The position numbers and the translations under genes were made by a program. From Bacteroidota bacterium (GTDB taxonomy: Bacteria > Bacteroidota > Bacteroidia > Bacteroidales > Paludibacteraceae), in NCBI GenBank assembly GCA_023391625.1, contig JAEWAN010000006.1, positions 186,001-250,000 on the forward strand: a DNA stretch of 64,000 nt, given 5' to 3'. Below the pieces are notes generated by a model. That model was not told where the DNA came from, did no database searches, and saw only the letters and a list, made by a program, of their open reading frames with translations. Shown in pieces: positions 1-9,265 of the stretch; positions within the stretch are counted from its first letter, which is position 1; each line of letters opens with the position of its first letter.

Positions 1-708
1 GGAGAAGGAAAAATCACTATTTCACTGATTGGCTCCGAACAATTCTCTGTAGATAAATCTTCTGTATCCAACGGCGAAGAAGTAACCATTACTTTCCAAC
101 CTCAAACTGCCGGAGCAGATTCCGTTACAGTTAGCCTGAACGCGGAATATGCCGATGGAGTAGAATTTAAAGTTTACGGAACAGCCCGTCCTCAAGCTCC
201 GGTTGCATTACCGGCACAGGATGTAACATTCACTTCGTTCACAGCAAGATGGGAAGCTGTGGAAGGAGCAGAAAAATACCTGTTGACAGTAAAAGACAAC
301 AAAGGAACTGCAATCAAAGGATACGACCATCAGGATGTAGGCACAGCACTATCTGCCCCTATTTCCGACCTGTTCAAACTGCGTGACTACTCATATACCG
401 TAGAAGTAATAGTGAATAAAATCACATCACTACCGTCTAATGAAATAGAAGTACTCACCATGCCGACAGAAGGCGATGGTGTAGAAGAATACACTACCGG
501 CTCTGTAAACGTATATCCGAATCCGGCAGAAGACCAGTTATTCATAAACGGTATCGAATCCGGAAAAGAATATATGATCATCAGTTCACAAGGAAGCATG
601 GTACAGCAAGGCATCTACAAAGATGGCGCTATTACCGTAGATAAATTGGAAGCTGGTACATACATTCTTAAAATTGATAATGCCAGCCTATTATTCATAA
701 AAAAATAA
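1..708 (+). CDS. Secreted protein with type IX sorting tail (3' part)
   Basis: Only the C-terminal 235 codons are in the window; the frame is open from base 1, so the gene starts upstream. The visible part begins with a beta-rich stretch, followed at about residues 60-145 by a fibronectin type III-like domain (FTARWEAVEGAEKY). The last 75 residues are a classic Por/type IX (T9SS type A) sorting domain: VNVYPNPAEDQLFING, then a turn-rich stretch, then LEAGTYILKI. Such tails direct export across the outer membrane and are removed or used for anchoring. The function of the mature protein cannot be told from this part. A strong terminator follows 19 bp after the stop codon. The sorting-tail call is firm; any enzymatic or adhesive role is unknown. 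Confidence 0.85.
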   Translation, partial: GEGKITISLIGSEQFSVDKSSVSNGEEVTITFQPQTAGADSVTVSLNAEYADGVEFKVYGTARPQAPVALPAQDVTFTSFTARWEAVEGAEKYLLTVKDNKGTAIKGYDHQDVGTALSAPISDLFKLRDYSYTVEVIVNKITSLPSNEIEVLTMPTEGDGVEEYTTGSVNVYPNPAEDQLFINGIESGKEYMIISSQGSMVQQGIYKDGAITVDKLEAGTYILKIDNASLLFIKK

Positions 709-726
709 TAAACGGTCAATTTAAAT

Positions 727-760
727 AAAAACAGGCTTCAAAAGAAGCCTGTTTTTATTT
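727..760 (+). terminator. Rho-independent terminator after the T9SS cargo gene
   Basis: A 13-bp perfect stem (727-739 with 744-756) closes a four-A loop and runs into T-rich sequence. It ends the transcript of the partial gene upstream. Confidence 0.9.
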
Positions 761-809
761 ATCAACCATACAGATTAAAATAACATTTCTTTTAATTGGC
801 ACTTTTAGC

Positions 810-817
810 TAAATTTG
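810..817 (+). promoter_or_regulatory. Bacteroidota -7 box for the MscS-family gene
   Basis: TAAATTTG fits the TAnnTTTG -7 consensus of Bacteroidota sigma-ABfr. It lies 81 bp before the ATG at 898. No convincing -33 TTTG is present at the usual spacing. Confidence 0.5.
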
Positions 818-897
818 TAATTCATTGATCAAATGTCAGACTGTTAAAAGCAAATTATCAATGTGTCAGTTTACAAAACCAATAACTCCCTTTTACT

Positions 898-2223
898 ATG
901 GACAAAGACTATAAACCATACCTTGATTTTCTATATAATAACCTGATGAAATGGGGACTTTCCGAACGTTGGGCCAGCTATATAGACCTACTTCTGAATC
1001 TGCTTATCGTAGCTCTGTTACTCATTATAACCACTCAGTTAATAAAAAAACTGATCGACTTTTTTATTCACCGTTCTACCCGGATAAAGGAGGTTTCCTT
1101 CCTCACTTATTTGCAAAAAAATAAATTTCCAAAATACATTTCCCTATTTGTTCCCTATATAGGTCTAAAAAATTTCATTCCGTTAATTTTCAGGCATTTT
1201 TCTACCTGGAACACCCCTTTGGATAAAATCGTAGACATTTGGGTGGTTTACATTTTCATTCAGATAATTATGTCGATCGTCAAAGCCGCGTTTGACATTC
1301 TATCTCATAAGCCGGCATTCCAGGATAAGCCGATCAAGAGTTACCTCCAGGTCATAATGATTGTATTAACCATTTTCGGAGTAGTAGTAACTTATTCCAT
1401 CATAACAGGAAAATCGCCGGTAGCTTTCTTTACGGGAATTGCCGCCTTCTCTGCCATTATTATGCTGATTTTCCAGGACTCTATTAAAGGATTTGTAGCC
1501 AGTGTGCTGGTTACATCCAACGATATGGTACGCATAGGCGACTGGATTACCATGCCGAAATACGGAGCAGACGGCGATGTTATAGAAGTAAACCTGACAA
1601 CCGTAAAAGTGCAGAACTTTGACAAAACGATAACTACCATTCCCACTTACGCACTGATATCCGACTCCTTCCAAAACTGGAGAGGTATGGTAAATGCGGG
1701 AGGACGACGGATAAAGCGAGCCATTATACTAAAACAGAACAGCATCCGATACATTGCTGATGATGAAATAGAACGGTTTCGAAAAATACAGGGAATACGT
1801 AATTACATTGATGAACGACAAAAAGAGATACATGAATACAATGAACGGATAGGCGCAGACCGCAGCATAGCCGTGAACGGGCGAAACTTAACCAACGGCG
1901 GACTCTTCCGGCAATACGCAGAATGGTATCTCCAGAACCATCCGGATACCCACAAAGGATACACCATGATGGTGCGCCAACTGGCTCCTACCCCCAGCGG
2001 GATACCTTTGGAAATTTATGCGTTTACCAACACAACCAAATGGATAGCCTATGAACATATCATGTCCGATATCTTCGACCACTTGATTGCAGCAGTAGAC
2101 TATTTTGATCTGGAAATATTTGAACTGGAAGCCGGAACAGATATCCGGAAAGTGGAAACGAAGACTGATAAAACCGCTACAACCGATAATCAACCTAACA
2201 ACGATCCTAACCCAAACAAATAG
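898..2223 (+). CDS. MscS-family mechanosensitive channel, YbdG-like
   Basis: This 441-residue membrane protein should open a pore under membrane tension and protect against hypo-osmotic shock. Hydrophobic segments lie at about residues 28-48, 105-130, 150-172 and 175-200. The last leads into the pore-helix/beta-domain signature LIFQDSIKGFVASVLVTSND, followed by GDWITMP, GADGDVIEV and TVKVQNFDKTITTIPTYAL. The phrase around DSFQNWRGM is very close to what I remember of E. coli YbdG (MscM), and the length fits that subfamily (about 415 aa) better than short MscS (286 aa). The C-terminal 30 residues are hydrophilic and Asn/Thr/Lys-rich. It is monocistronic between two terminators. A general MscS call is safe; the YbdG subfamily is from memory of the motif. 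Confidence 0.88.
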   Translation: MDKDYKPYLDFLYNNLMKWGLSERWASYIDLLLNLLIVALLLIITTQLIKKLIDFFIHRSTRIKEVSFLTYLQKNKFPKYISLFVPYIGLKNFIPLIFRHFSTWNTPLDKIVDIWVVYIFIQIIMSIVKAAFDILSHKPAFQDKPIKSYLQVIMIVLTIFGVVVTYSIITGKSPVAFFTGIAAFSAIIMLIFQDSIKGFVASVLVTSNDMVRIGDWITMPKYGADGDVIEVNLTTVKVQNFDKTITTIPTYALISDSFQNWRGMVNAGGRRIKRAIILKQNSIRYIADDEIERFRKIQGIRNYIDERQKEIHEYNERIGADRSIAVNGRNLTNGGLFRQYAEWYLQNHPDTHKGYTMMVRQLAPTPSGIPLEIYAFTNTTKWIAYEHIMSDIFDHLIAAVDYFDLEIFELEAGTDIRKVETKTDKTATTDNQPNNDPNPNK

Positions 2224-2237
2224 AAAAGGAAATTGAT

Positions 2238-2284
2238 AAAAAGGAAAGCATTGGAGAAGATTCTCCAATGCTTTCCTTTTTATT
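2238..2284 (+). terminator. Rho-independent terminator after the MscS-family gene
   Basis: A 20-bp perfect inverted repeat (2238-2257 with 2262-2281) with a T-rich right arm, 15 bp after the stop codon. Confidence 0.9.
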
Positions 2285-2414
2285 ATTCATACCAGACAAA
2301 TAGCAATCAGTACCTTTAATTATTTTCATGGCCGTCACTTTTAGAAAGTTATAAAGACAAAATGAAAACAATTCATGAATTTACCCACACATTATAACAT
2401 TTTCATAAAATGCA

Positions 2415-2459
2415 ATAAAAAAAGAGAAAGCTCCTGATGAAAATCATCAAGAGCTTTCT
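2415..2459 (-). terminator. Terminator of the groES-groEL transcript
   Basis: Read on the minus strand, a stem built from AGAAAGCTC/GAGCTTTCT and TCATCA/TGATGA arms (2425-2459) is followed by CTTTTTTTATT. It sits 22 bp past the groEL stop. Confidence 0.85.
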
Positions 2460-2481
2460 ATCTATAATTTTGAAAAAGGAA

Positions 2482-4113
2482 TTACATCATACCGCCCATT
2501 CCTCCGCCCATAGGCATGGCTGGAGCAGGATTTTCTTCTTTCTTTTCAGTAATCACGCATTCTGTAGTCAAGAACATACCTGCTATAGAAGCAGCATTTT
2601 CCAAAGCTACACGAGTTACCTTAGCTGGGTCAATAACTCCTGCTTCAAAGAAGTTTTCATATTTATCAGTACGTGCGTTGTAACCGAAATCACCTTTTCC
2701 TTCACGTACTTTCTGTACAACAACAGCACCTTCTTTTCCGGCGTTAGCCACTATCTGGCGCAAAGGTTCTTCAATAGCACGTTTCACAATTTCGATACCG
2801 GTAGCTTCATCGTCATTATCAGCTTTCAAGCCTTCCAATGAGTCAATAGCACGGATGTAAGTCACACCACCACCAGGAACAGTACCTTCTTCGATAGCAG
2901 CACGGGTAGCGCTTAACGCATCATCCACACGATCTTTCTTTTCTTTCATTTCAACTTCTGAAGCAGCACCTACATACAATACAGCTACACCACCAGCCAA
3001 TTTAGCCAGACGTTCCTGTAACTTTTCACGGTCATAATCAGATGTAGTAGAAGCAATCTGAGCTTTAATCTGGTTAACACGAGCCTGAATAGCATCTTTA
3101 GCACCTGCACCGTTTACGATAGTAGTATTGTCTTTGTCCACTGTAACTTTATCAGCAGTACCCAGCATTTCCAGAGTTGCATTTTCCAGTTGGATACCCT
3201 TTTCTTCTGAAATTACAGTACCGCCTGTCAATACTGCAATATCTTCCAGCATTTCTTTACGACGGTCACCGAATCCCGGAGCTTTTACCGCACATATTTT
3301 CAGCTGAGAACGCAAGCGGTTAACAACCAAAGTTGTCAAAGCTTCGCTATCCACATCTTCTGCAATGATTAACAAAGGACGTCCGGTCTGTACGGAAGCC
3401 TCAAGAATAGGAAGAAATTCTTTCAGGTTGGAAATTTTCTTGTCATAAATCAGGATGTATGGTTTATCCATTTCTACTTCCATTTTTTCCGTATTAGTTA
3501 CGAAATAAGCGGAAATATAACCACGGTCAAACTGCATACCTTCCACCACTTCAATAGTAGTGTCCGTACCTTTAGCTTCTTCAATGGTGATAACACCATC
3601 TTTTGATACTTTGCGCATTGCGTCAGCAATAAATTTACCTATGCTTGCATCATTGTTTGCTGAGATGGTAGCAACCTGTTCTATCTTATCATAATTGTCG
3701 CCTACAGCCTGTGATTGACTTGCAATGCTTTTTACCACAGTGGCAACAGCTTTGTCAATACCACGTTTCAAATCCATAGGATTAGCACCGGCTGTAACGT
3801 TTTTCAAACCTACGCTAACGATAGACTGAGCCAATACGGTAGCAGTAGTAGTTCCGTCACCGGCATCGTCACCTGTTTTAGAAGCAACTTCTTTTACTAA
3901 TTGAGCGCCCAAATTTTGAAACGGATCTTCCAATTCTATTTCTTTAGCTACACTCACACCGTCTTTGGTGATATGAGGAGCTCCGAATTTTTTTTCAATG
4001 ATAACGTTACGTCCTTTAGGTCCAAGTGTTACCTTAACAGCATTAGCCAGTTCGTCAACCCCTTTTTTCAGTTGGTCACGGGCATCAATATTAAATAGAA
4101 TTTCTTTTGCCAT
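2482..4113 (-). CDS. groEL: Chaperonin GroEL (Hsp60)
   Basis: This is the 60-kDa chaperonin subunit. It forms a double-ring ATP-driven folding chamber in the cytoplasm and works with the GroES lid encoded just upstream. At 543 residues it has the usual length. Visible hallmarks are VTLGPKGRNVIIEKKFG and the ATP-site segment DGVSVAKEIELEDPFQNLGA near the N-terminus, GDGTTTATVLAQ at about residues 86-97, the apical region in the middle, EEGTVPGGGVTYIRA around residue 405, and the Gly/Met-rich tail (MPMGGGMGGMM). It starts 38 bp after groES, so the two form one operon, closed by the hairpin at 2425-2459. I found no CIRCE element or clear -7 box upstream of groES, so the heat-shock control of this operon cannot be read here. 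Confidence 0.98.
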   Translation of the reverse strand: MAKEILFNIDARDQLKKGVDELANAVKVTLGPKGRNVIIEKKFGAPHITKDGVSVAKEIELEDPFQNLGAQLVKEVASKTGDDAGDGTTTATVLAQSIVSVGLKNVTAGANPMDLKRGIDKAVATVVKSIASQSQAVGDNYDKIEQVATISANNDASIGKFIADAMRKVSKDGVITIEEAKGTDTTIEVVEGMQFDRGYISAYFVTNTEKMEVEMDKPYILIYDKKISNLKEFLPILEASVQTGRPLLIIAEDVDSEALTTLVVNRLRSQLKICAVKAPGFGDRRKEMLEDIAVLTGGTVISEEKGIQLENATLEMLGTADKVTVDKDNTTIVNGAGAKDAIQARVNQIKAQIASTTSDYDREKLQERLAKLAGGVAVLYVGAASEVEMKEKKDRVDDALSATRAAIEEGTVPGGGVTYIRAIDSLEGLKADNDDEATGIEIVKRAIEEPLRQIVANAGKEGAVVVQKVREGKGDFGYNARTDKYENFFEAGVIDPAKVTRVALENAASIAGMFLTTECVITEKKEENPAPAMPMGGGMGGMM

Positions 4114-4151
4114 GATATGTTATTTTTTTAGTTTTAAAATAAAGATGGAAA

Positions 4152-4421
4152 TTAAATAATAGCCAAAATATCAGACTGACGCATGATCAGGTATTTTTCA
4201 CCTTCCCATTCCAGTTCAGTACCGGAATATTTACCATATAACACTTTGTTACCTACGGCAACAACCATTTCTTCATCTTTTGTTCCTTTTCCAACTGCAA
4301 TGACTTCTCCTTGTAGAGGTTTTTCCTTTGCTGAATCAGGAATAATGATTCCGCCTACTGTCTTTTCTTCTACCGGTGCCGGTTTTACCAACACACGATC
4401 AGCTAATGGTTTAATGTTCAT
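4152..4421 (-). CDS. groES: Co-chaperonin GroES
   Basis: An 89-residue GroES, the heptameric cap of the GroEL chamber. Recognisable parts are the N-terminal LADRVLVKPAPVEEKT, the mobile loop VGGIIIPDSAKEKPLQGEVIAVG (residues 23-45), the roof region, and the C-terminal VLYGKYSGTEL and ILAII. It is the first gene of the groES-groEL operon on the minus strand. The start is the ATG at 4421, preceded by an A/T-rich leader with no good Shine-Dalgarno, as is usual in Bacteroidota. Confidence 0.97.
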   Translation of the reverse strand: MNIKPLADRVLVKPAPVEEKTVGGIIIPDSAKEKPLQGEVIAVGKGTKDEEMVVAVGNKVLYGKYSGTELEWEGEKYLIMRQSDILAII

Positions 4422-4564
4422 ATTACTATTACTTTTTTAATTATGATTGATTATTTATATTTTAATTTCTGATTCTGGTTATTTGCATAATCCGTGCCAA
4501 TATCATTTTATGACAGAAGTGACAGTTTTACATTGCACAATCTGAAATATTTTGAATCACTACC

Positions 4565-4581
4565 AATGACAACTTGTCATT
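4565..4581. repeat. Perfect 8-1-8 inverted repeat near the glycosyltransferase 3' end
   Basis: AATGACAA-C-TTGTCATT spans 4565-4581 and includes the last bases of the glycosyltransferase stop codon. It lies about 145 bp upstream of groES on the groES-proximal side. It could be an operator half-site pair, but the one-base spacer rules out a normal RNA hairpin. Function unknown. Confidence 0.4.
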
Positions 4582-5467
4582 ATCGGGTGACATTGCATAA
4601 ATAGAGTAATTTATACAAATCATAATCAAACAAAGAAGGAGAAGCTGAAAACAGTTTTTCTTCCAGTCTTTTTTTGCTTCTTTTATACACCCAACTCATC
4701 AAACCGCACAACTTCATCTTCCGCAAACGCAAATAATTATAAAGTAATCTGGACTCTTCCGCCAAAAAAGGATACCGTCCTGTTTCATACAGAAGATACA
4801 AACTTCTGACGGCCTCCTTTGTTTTACGCAGGAAGGTTTCATTATCATCCAATCCTCTATGAATAAGCGGATTCTCTATCTGTATAAATTCATATCCCAA
4901 CTTATGCAACTGATGTCCGAATAAAGTATCCTCATGACCATAGCCCCGTATCGTTTCATCAAAACGGACTTGTTCAAATATTGATTTCGATATCAAAAAA
5001 TTAAATGTCGCCAGATTATTATACTTCCGTTTCTCCCTATCCTTGGCCGGACAAGCCTCTCTTTCTCTCCCATAAGCAAGACGCAGGCTATAATCCGGGT
5101 TCTTTTCCTCCGGATCATACGCAGTACCTCCTATCACGATACAATCCTCATTTCTGAAAGCCAGGTAATTCTCCACAAAATGCGGATTACAAACCTCCGC
5201 ATCACAATCAATAAACAACAATTGCCGATATCGGGCTTCATCCGCCAACTTGTTTCTTATCCCAGAGCGCCCCATATTTTTTGCTGAAATCAGATAACGA
5301 CAATAAGGCAGCTCTCCTACCTTCATATTTTCTTCAAGAAAATCCGTAGAACCATCTTCCATCACCAGGATTTCAAAATCCACCAATGAATTTACTCCTT
5401 GCTCATGCAGGTCTGACACAAGCTTCGTTATATTATAATTGTAAACAGGAATTAAAATTGATAACAT
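4580..5467 (-). CDS. Family 2 glycosyltransferase
   Basis: This is a cytoplasmic or membrane-peripheral GT-A fold enzyme that moves a sugar from a nucleotide donor to a surface glycan; donor and acceptor cannot be read. Visible motifs are the N-terminal MLSILIPVYNYN, the nucleotide-binding EILVMEDGSTD (about residues 32-43), the metal-binding region LLFIDCDAEV (a variant DxD, about residue 86), and the acceptor-side motif with the GYGHEDTLFG catalytic-base region (about 174-183). At 295 residues it has a single GT domain and no transmembrane segment. The C-terminus is basic and Tyr/Leu-rich. It stands alone with no neighbouring glycan genes, which is unusual. The start is the ATG at 5467, 33 bp downstream of a -7 box at 5500-5507. 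Confidence 0.85.
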   Translation of the reverse strand: MLSILIPVYNYNITKLVSDLHEQGVNSLVDFEILVMEDGSTDFLEENMKVGELPYCRYLISAKNMGRSGIRNKLADEARYRQLLFIDCDAEVCNPHFVENYLAFRNEDCIVIGGTAYDPEEKNPDYSLRLAYGREREACPAKDREKRKYNNLATFNFLISKSIFEQVRFDETIRGYGHEDTLFGHQLHKLGYEFIQIENPLIHRGLDDNETFLRKTKEAVRSLYLLYETGRYPFLAEESRLLYNYLRLRKMKLCGLMSWVYKRSKKRLEEKLFSASPSLFDYDLYKLLYLCNVTR

Positions 5468-5499
5468 GACACTCTTATTGTTTCAATATCCATAAGACA

Positions 5500-5507
5500 C
5501 AAAGGTA
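5500..5507 (-). promoter_or_regulatory. -7 box for the glycosyltransferase gene
   Basis: Minus-strand TACCTTTG matches TAnnTTTG, giving a leader of about 25 nt before the ATG at 5467. No clear -33 element is visible. Confidence 0.5.
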
Positions 5508-5651
5508 ATGTTTTATAATAAAATAATCTGCTTTTATTTCCGGATAGCCCCAGAAGAAACTTCGCATCATTTCCCCTGATTTTAAATATACTCTTTCTGT
5601 TATAAAAAACGTCCTTTAGCCATTCCCAAACCGATATTTAAACTTTTATAT

Positions 5652-5659
5652 TATCTTTG
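5652..5659 (+). promoter_or_regulatory. -7 box overlapping the first possible mfd start
   Basis: TATCTTTG matches TAnnTTTG exactly and overlaps the TTG at 5657. If it is used, transcription starts near 5666 and the mfd start must lie downstream, most simply the TTG at 5681. Confidence 0.5.
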
Positions 5660-8600
5660 TGTGCTCAAAATAAAAAAGCTTTGGATCTTTCCGACTTTCA
5701 GCAATTATACGCCCGGCATCCATCCTTAAAAAGTTTGTACGACTGGGCTAAATCACTCGAACCGACCATTAATATTTCCGGTTTGAGCGGTTCTTCATTT
5801 GCCCTGGTAACCGCGTCCCTATATAAAACATGCCCCAACACACTGATTATCATTGAAGACGACAGTGAGCAGGCGGCTTATTTATACAATGATTTAAAAC
5901 ACTTTTTTCCGACAGAAGAAGTATTTTATTTTCCATCATCCTATAAAAGAGCCATCAAATTATCTCAACTGGACTCTGCCAACGAGATTCTACGGACAGA
6001 AGTGCTAAACCGCATTGCCAACAATAACCAACCCTGTATTGTTGTGACCTCGCCGGAAGCACTTGTCCAGAAAGTGGTTTCTGCCACTGAAATGCAGGAA
6101 CAAATGCTGCGGCTCCAAACAGGAGAAACCATAGAAATAGACCAGATAACCAAAACACTCGTAGATTTCGGATTTATCAGAGTGGATTTTGTTTACGAGC
6201 CGGGACAATTCTCTGTAAGAGGCGGAATAGTAGATATATTTTCCTACGCATATGAACTGCCTTTCCGGTGCGACTTTTTTGGAGACGAAATAGAATCCAT
6301 CCGGGTATTCGACATAGAATCACAGCTATCCAAAGAATCTCTGAATGAAGTAGCTATTATACCAGACCTGAATAGCAACAAATCGGCTGCTTTAGTGTCA
6401 TTCTTTGATTTCATCGACCCTACGTCATGGATAAGCTATTCTAATTATGATTTTATCGCAGAAAGAATACAGATTCTCTTTACCGACCTGCTTGAAAAAG
6501 CCGGGGATGAAAAAGAACATATTACTGCAGCTATCCGGGCTAACCTTACGAAGGAAAGTTTCATCAAGCAAACCGGAAGATTCAGAAACATCCTGAGAAG
6601 GGAAAGCAAAACATTAAACAGCGCCCAGACTTTAAAGTTTTCAACTTCACCACAACCCGTTTTTCATAAAAACTTCGATCTTGTTGCTGAAAACTTCAGG
6701 GAATTACAAAATAAGTCCTATAACATATATATACTTAGCGACAGCACTAAGCAGACAGACAGGATTGCTGCCATTTTTGCCGACCGTGGTGACGAGATAA
6801 GTTTTCAACCGGTTAAAACCACATTACATGAAGGTTTTATAGACCATGATATAAAACTGGCATGTTATACCGACCACCAGATATTTGAACGTTTCCATAA
6901 GTTTCAGTTAAGGACAGACCGCACAAGAGCGGGAAAAGTAGTGCTTACTTTAAAAGAATTAAACCAATTTAAAGTAGGAGATTACCTCGTACACGTGGAT
7001 CATGGTGTCGGAACCTTCGGAGGATTAGTCAGAACTCCCGTTAACGGCAAAATGCAGGAAATGGTGAAACTTATCTATAAAGATGACGACATCATTTTTG
7101 TAAGCATCCATGCTTTACACCGCATTTCCAAATACAAAGGGAAAGAAGGTGAGAAACCACGGATCAACAAATTAGGCAGCGGAGCCTGGGAACGCCTGAA
7201 AGAGCGGACTAAATCCAAAGTAAAAGACATAGCCAGGGAACTCATCAAGCTATACGCGGCACGAAAGGCAGAAAAAGGATTCGCTTATACTCCGGACACT
7301 TATCTGCAACATGAGCTGGAAGCGTCTTTTATATATGAAGACACCCCCGATCAGATAAAGGCCACTGCCGATGTAAAAAAAGACATGGAATCAGACATTC
7401 CTATGGATCGTCTAATCTGTGGAGATGTAGGTTTTGGCAAAACGGAAGTAGCCATTCGGGCGGCATTTAAAGCAGTGGCGGACAATAAGCAAGTGGCAGT
7501 GCTGATACCTACCACCGTACTGGCCCTGCAACATTACCAGACGTTCAGCGAACGGTTGAAAAATTTTCCTTGCCGGATAGAGTACCTAAGCCGTGCACGC
7601 ACAGCCAAGCAGACCAAAGAAATATTAAAAGACCTGGAAGAAGGAAAGATAGACATCATTATAGGCACTCATAAACTGGTAAGTAAAACAACAAAATTTC
7701 ATGACCTGGGACTACTTATCATTGACGAAGAGCAGAAGTTCGGAGTATCGGTAAAAGAAAAACTGCGTCAGCTTAAAGTGAATGTAGATACCCTTACCAT
7801 GACGGCTACCCCTATTCCACGGACACTGCAATTCTCATTAATGGGAGCACGTGACCTATCCATCATCAATACTCCCCCTCCGAACCGTTATCCGGTTCAG
7901 ACGGAGCTTCATACTTTTGACGAAGACGTCATCAGGGAAGCTATTCAGCTGGAAATGAGCCGTAACGGACAGGTATTTTTCGTACATAACCGGGTACAGA
8001 ACATTGAGGGGATAAAAAACATGATAGAACGCCTTATTCCAGGCTGCCGGGCTGCTATAGGACATGGACAGATGCCCCCTGAAAAGCTGGAAGAAGTCAT
8101 TGTAGACTTTATAAATTATGATTATGACGTTCTGATAGCAACAACAATTATTGAAGCCGGCATAGACATATCCAATGTTAATACCATTATAATAAACAAT
8201 GCCCATTACTTCGGGCTGAGTGACCTGCACCAATTGCGTGGACGCGTGGGAAGAAGCAACCGAAAAGCCTATTGTTACCTTATTTCCCCTGATTTAAGCC
8301 TATTGACTCCCGATGCTAAACGGCGGTTACAGGCTATCGAAACATTCGCCGAACTGGGTAGCGGATTCAACATAGCTATGCAGGATCTGGATATCCGTGG
8401 AGCAGGCAATATGCTGGGAGCAGAACAAAGCGGCTTCATAACAGACCTGGGATATGAAACTTATCAGAAAATTCTCAACGAAGCCGTACAAGAATTAAAA
8501 GATGAGGAATTCTCCGATTTATATGCGGATGAAAGGAAAGAAGACTCTTCGGCCTACGTTACAGACAGCCAGATAGAAACAGACATGGAACTAATGTTTC

Positions 8601-9016
8601 CTCCGGATTATATTGAAAATGTTTCCGAACGGATGAGCCTGTACCGTGAACTTGACAGTATAGAAAGAGAAGACGAATTACAGGATTTTGAAAAACGTCT
8701 GGAAGACCGTTTCGGAAAAATTCCTCCGGAAGTATACAACCTGATGTTAATTGTGAAAGTACGTTGGTATGCCATTAGATACGGAATAGAAAGACTTGTT
8801 CTGAAAAACGAACGGATGACAGCTTATTTAGTTTCCAACCTGCAATCATCATATTATCAATCCGATACATTCGGACGGCTGTTATTGTACGCCACCCAAA
8901 ATCCGGCGCGCAGCAAACTAAGAGAACAAAACGGAAAGCGCTCTATAGTATTCTCCGGAGTCAGGGACATACAATCTGCAATGGATATTTTTTCAAGGAT
9001 GGATCAACTTTCTTAA
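5657..9016 (+). CDS. mfd: Transcription-repair coupling factor Mfd
   Basis: Mfd is a DNA translocase that removes RNA polymerase stalled at lesions and recruits UvrA. At about 1110-1119 residues it is full length. In order there are a UvrB-like N-terminal module (about 1-350), the CarD-like RNA polymerase interaction domain beginning at VGDYLVHVDHGVGTFGG (about 440), Walker A GDVGFGKTE (about 588), motif II DEEQ (about 690), motif III TATPIPRTL, motif VI LRGRVGRS (about 860), and the C-terminal TRCF domain (about 970-1110). There is no in-frame ATG before the conserved N-terminus, and an in-frame stop lies at 5639. The start is therefore TTG at 5657 or, better placed relative to the -7 box at 5652-5659, TTG at 5681. 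The product is certain; the start is not. Confidence 0.96.
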   Translation: MCAQNKKALDLSDFQQLYARHPSLKSLYDWAKSLEPTINISGLSGSSFALVTASLYKTCPNTLIIIEDDSEQAAYLYNDLKHFFPTEEVFYFPSSYKRAIKLSQLDSANEILRTEVLNRIANNNQPCIVVTSPEALVQKVVSATEMQEQMLRLQTGETIEIDQITKTLVDFGFIRVDFVYEPGQFSVRGGIVDIFSYAYELPFRCDFFGDEIESIRVFDIESQLSKESLNEVAIIPDLNSNKSAALVSFFDFIDPTSWISYSNYDFIAERIQILFTDLLEKAGDEKEHITAAIRANLTKESFIKQTGRFRNILRRESKTLNSAQTLKFSTSPQPVFHKNFDLVAENFRELQNKSYNIYILSDSTKQTDRIAAIFADRGDEISFQPVKTTLHEGFIDHDIKLACYTDHQIFERFHKFQLRTDRTRAGKVVLTLKELNQFKVGDYLVHVDHGVGTFGGLVRTPVNGKMQEMVKLIYKDDDIIFVSIHALHRISKYKGKEGEKPRINKLGSGAWERLKERTKSKVKDIARELIKLYAARKAEKGFAYTPDTYLQHELEASFIYEDTPDQIKATADVKKDMESDIPMDRLICGDVGFGKTEVAIRAAFKAVADNKQVAVLIPTTVLALQHYQTFSERLKNFPCRIEYLSRARTAKQTKEILKDLEEGKIDIIIGTHKLVSKTTKFHDLGLLIIDEEQKFGVSVKEKLRQLKVNVDTLTMTATPIPRTLQFSLMGARDLSIINTPPPNRYPVQTELHTFDEDVIREAIQLEMSRNGQVFFVHNRVQNIEGIKNMIERLIPGCRAAIGHGQMPPEKLEEVIVDFINYDYDVLIATTIIEAGIDISNVNTIIINNAHYFGLSDLHQLRGRVGRSNRKAYCYLISPDLSLLTPDAKRRLQAIETFAELGSGFNIAMQDLDIRGAGNMLGAEQSGFITDLGYETYQKILNEAVQELKDEEFSDLYADERKEDSSAYVTDSQIETDMELMFPPDYIENVSERMSLYRELDSIEREDELQDFEKRLEDRFGKIPPEVYNLMLIVKVRWYAIRYGIERLVLKNERMTAYLVSNLQSSYYQSDTFGRLLLYATQNPARSKLREQNGKRSIVFSGVRDIQSAMDIFSRMDQLS

Positions 9017-9227
9017 AAAGACAATCTATATTCCCCTGTTTTCCATTATTATAATGCTTCCATATTATAACCCCAGAGGAATTAAAAGAGAGACAAAAGC
9101 CGGTTTCCTCTTCCGAGGAATACCTATGAACTAATAAATATCAAAGAATATTTTATTTTGTAATATTTTTTCAACATTTATCAGGTATATCAGAATATTC
9201 CTTAAATGTAGAAAGTTTTTCCTTTTT

Positions 9228-9261
9228 TAATTTGTTGAGAATAATAAATTCCCTATATTTG
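9228..9261 (+). promoter_or_regulatory. Full -33/-7 promoter of the 6S-like RNA
   Basis: A TTG (-33 side, just after 9230) is followed by 19 bp and then TATATTTG at 9254-9261. This is one of the best -33/-7 pairs of the window. Transcription should start near 9266-9268, exactly where the RNA's closing stem begins. Confidence 0.75.
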
Positions 9262-9265
9262 TGAT

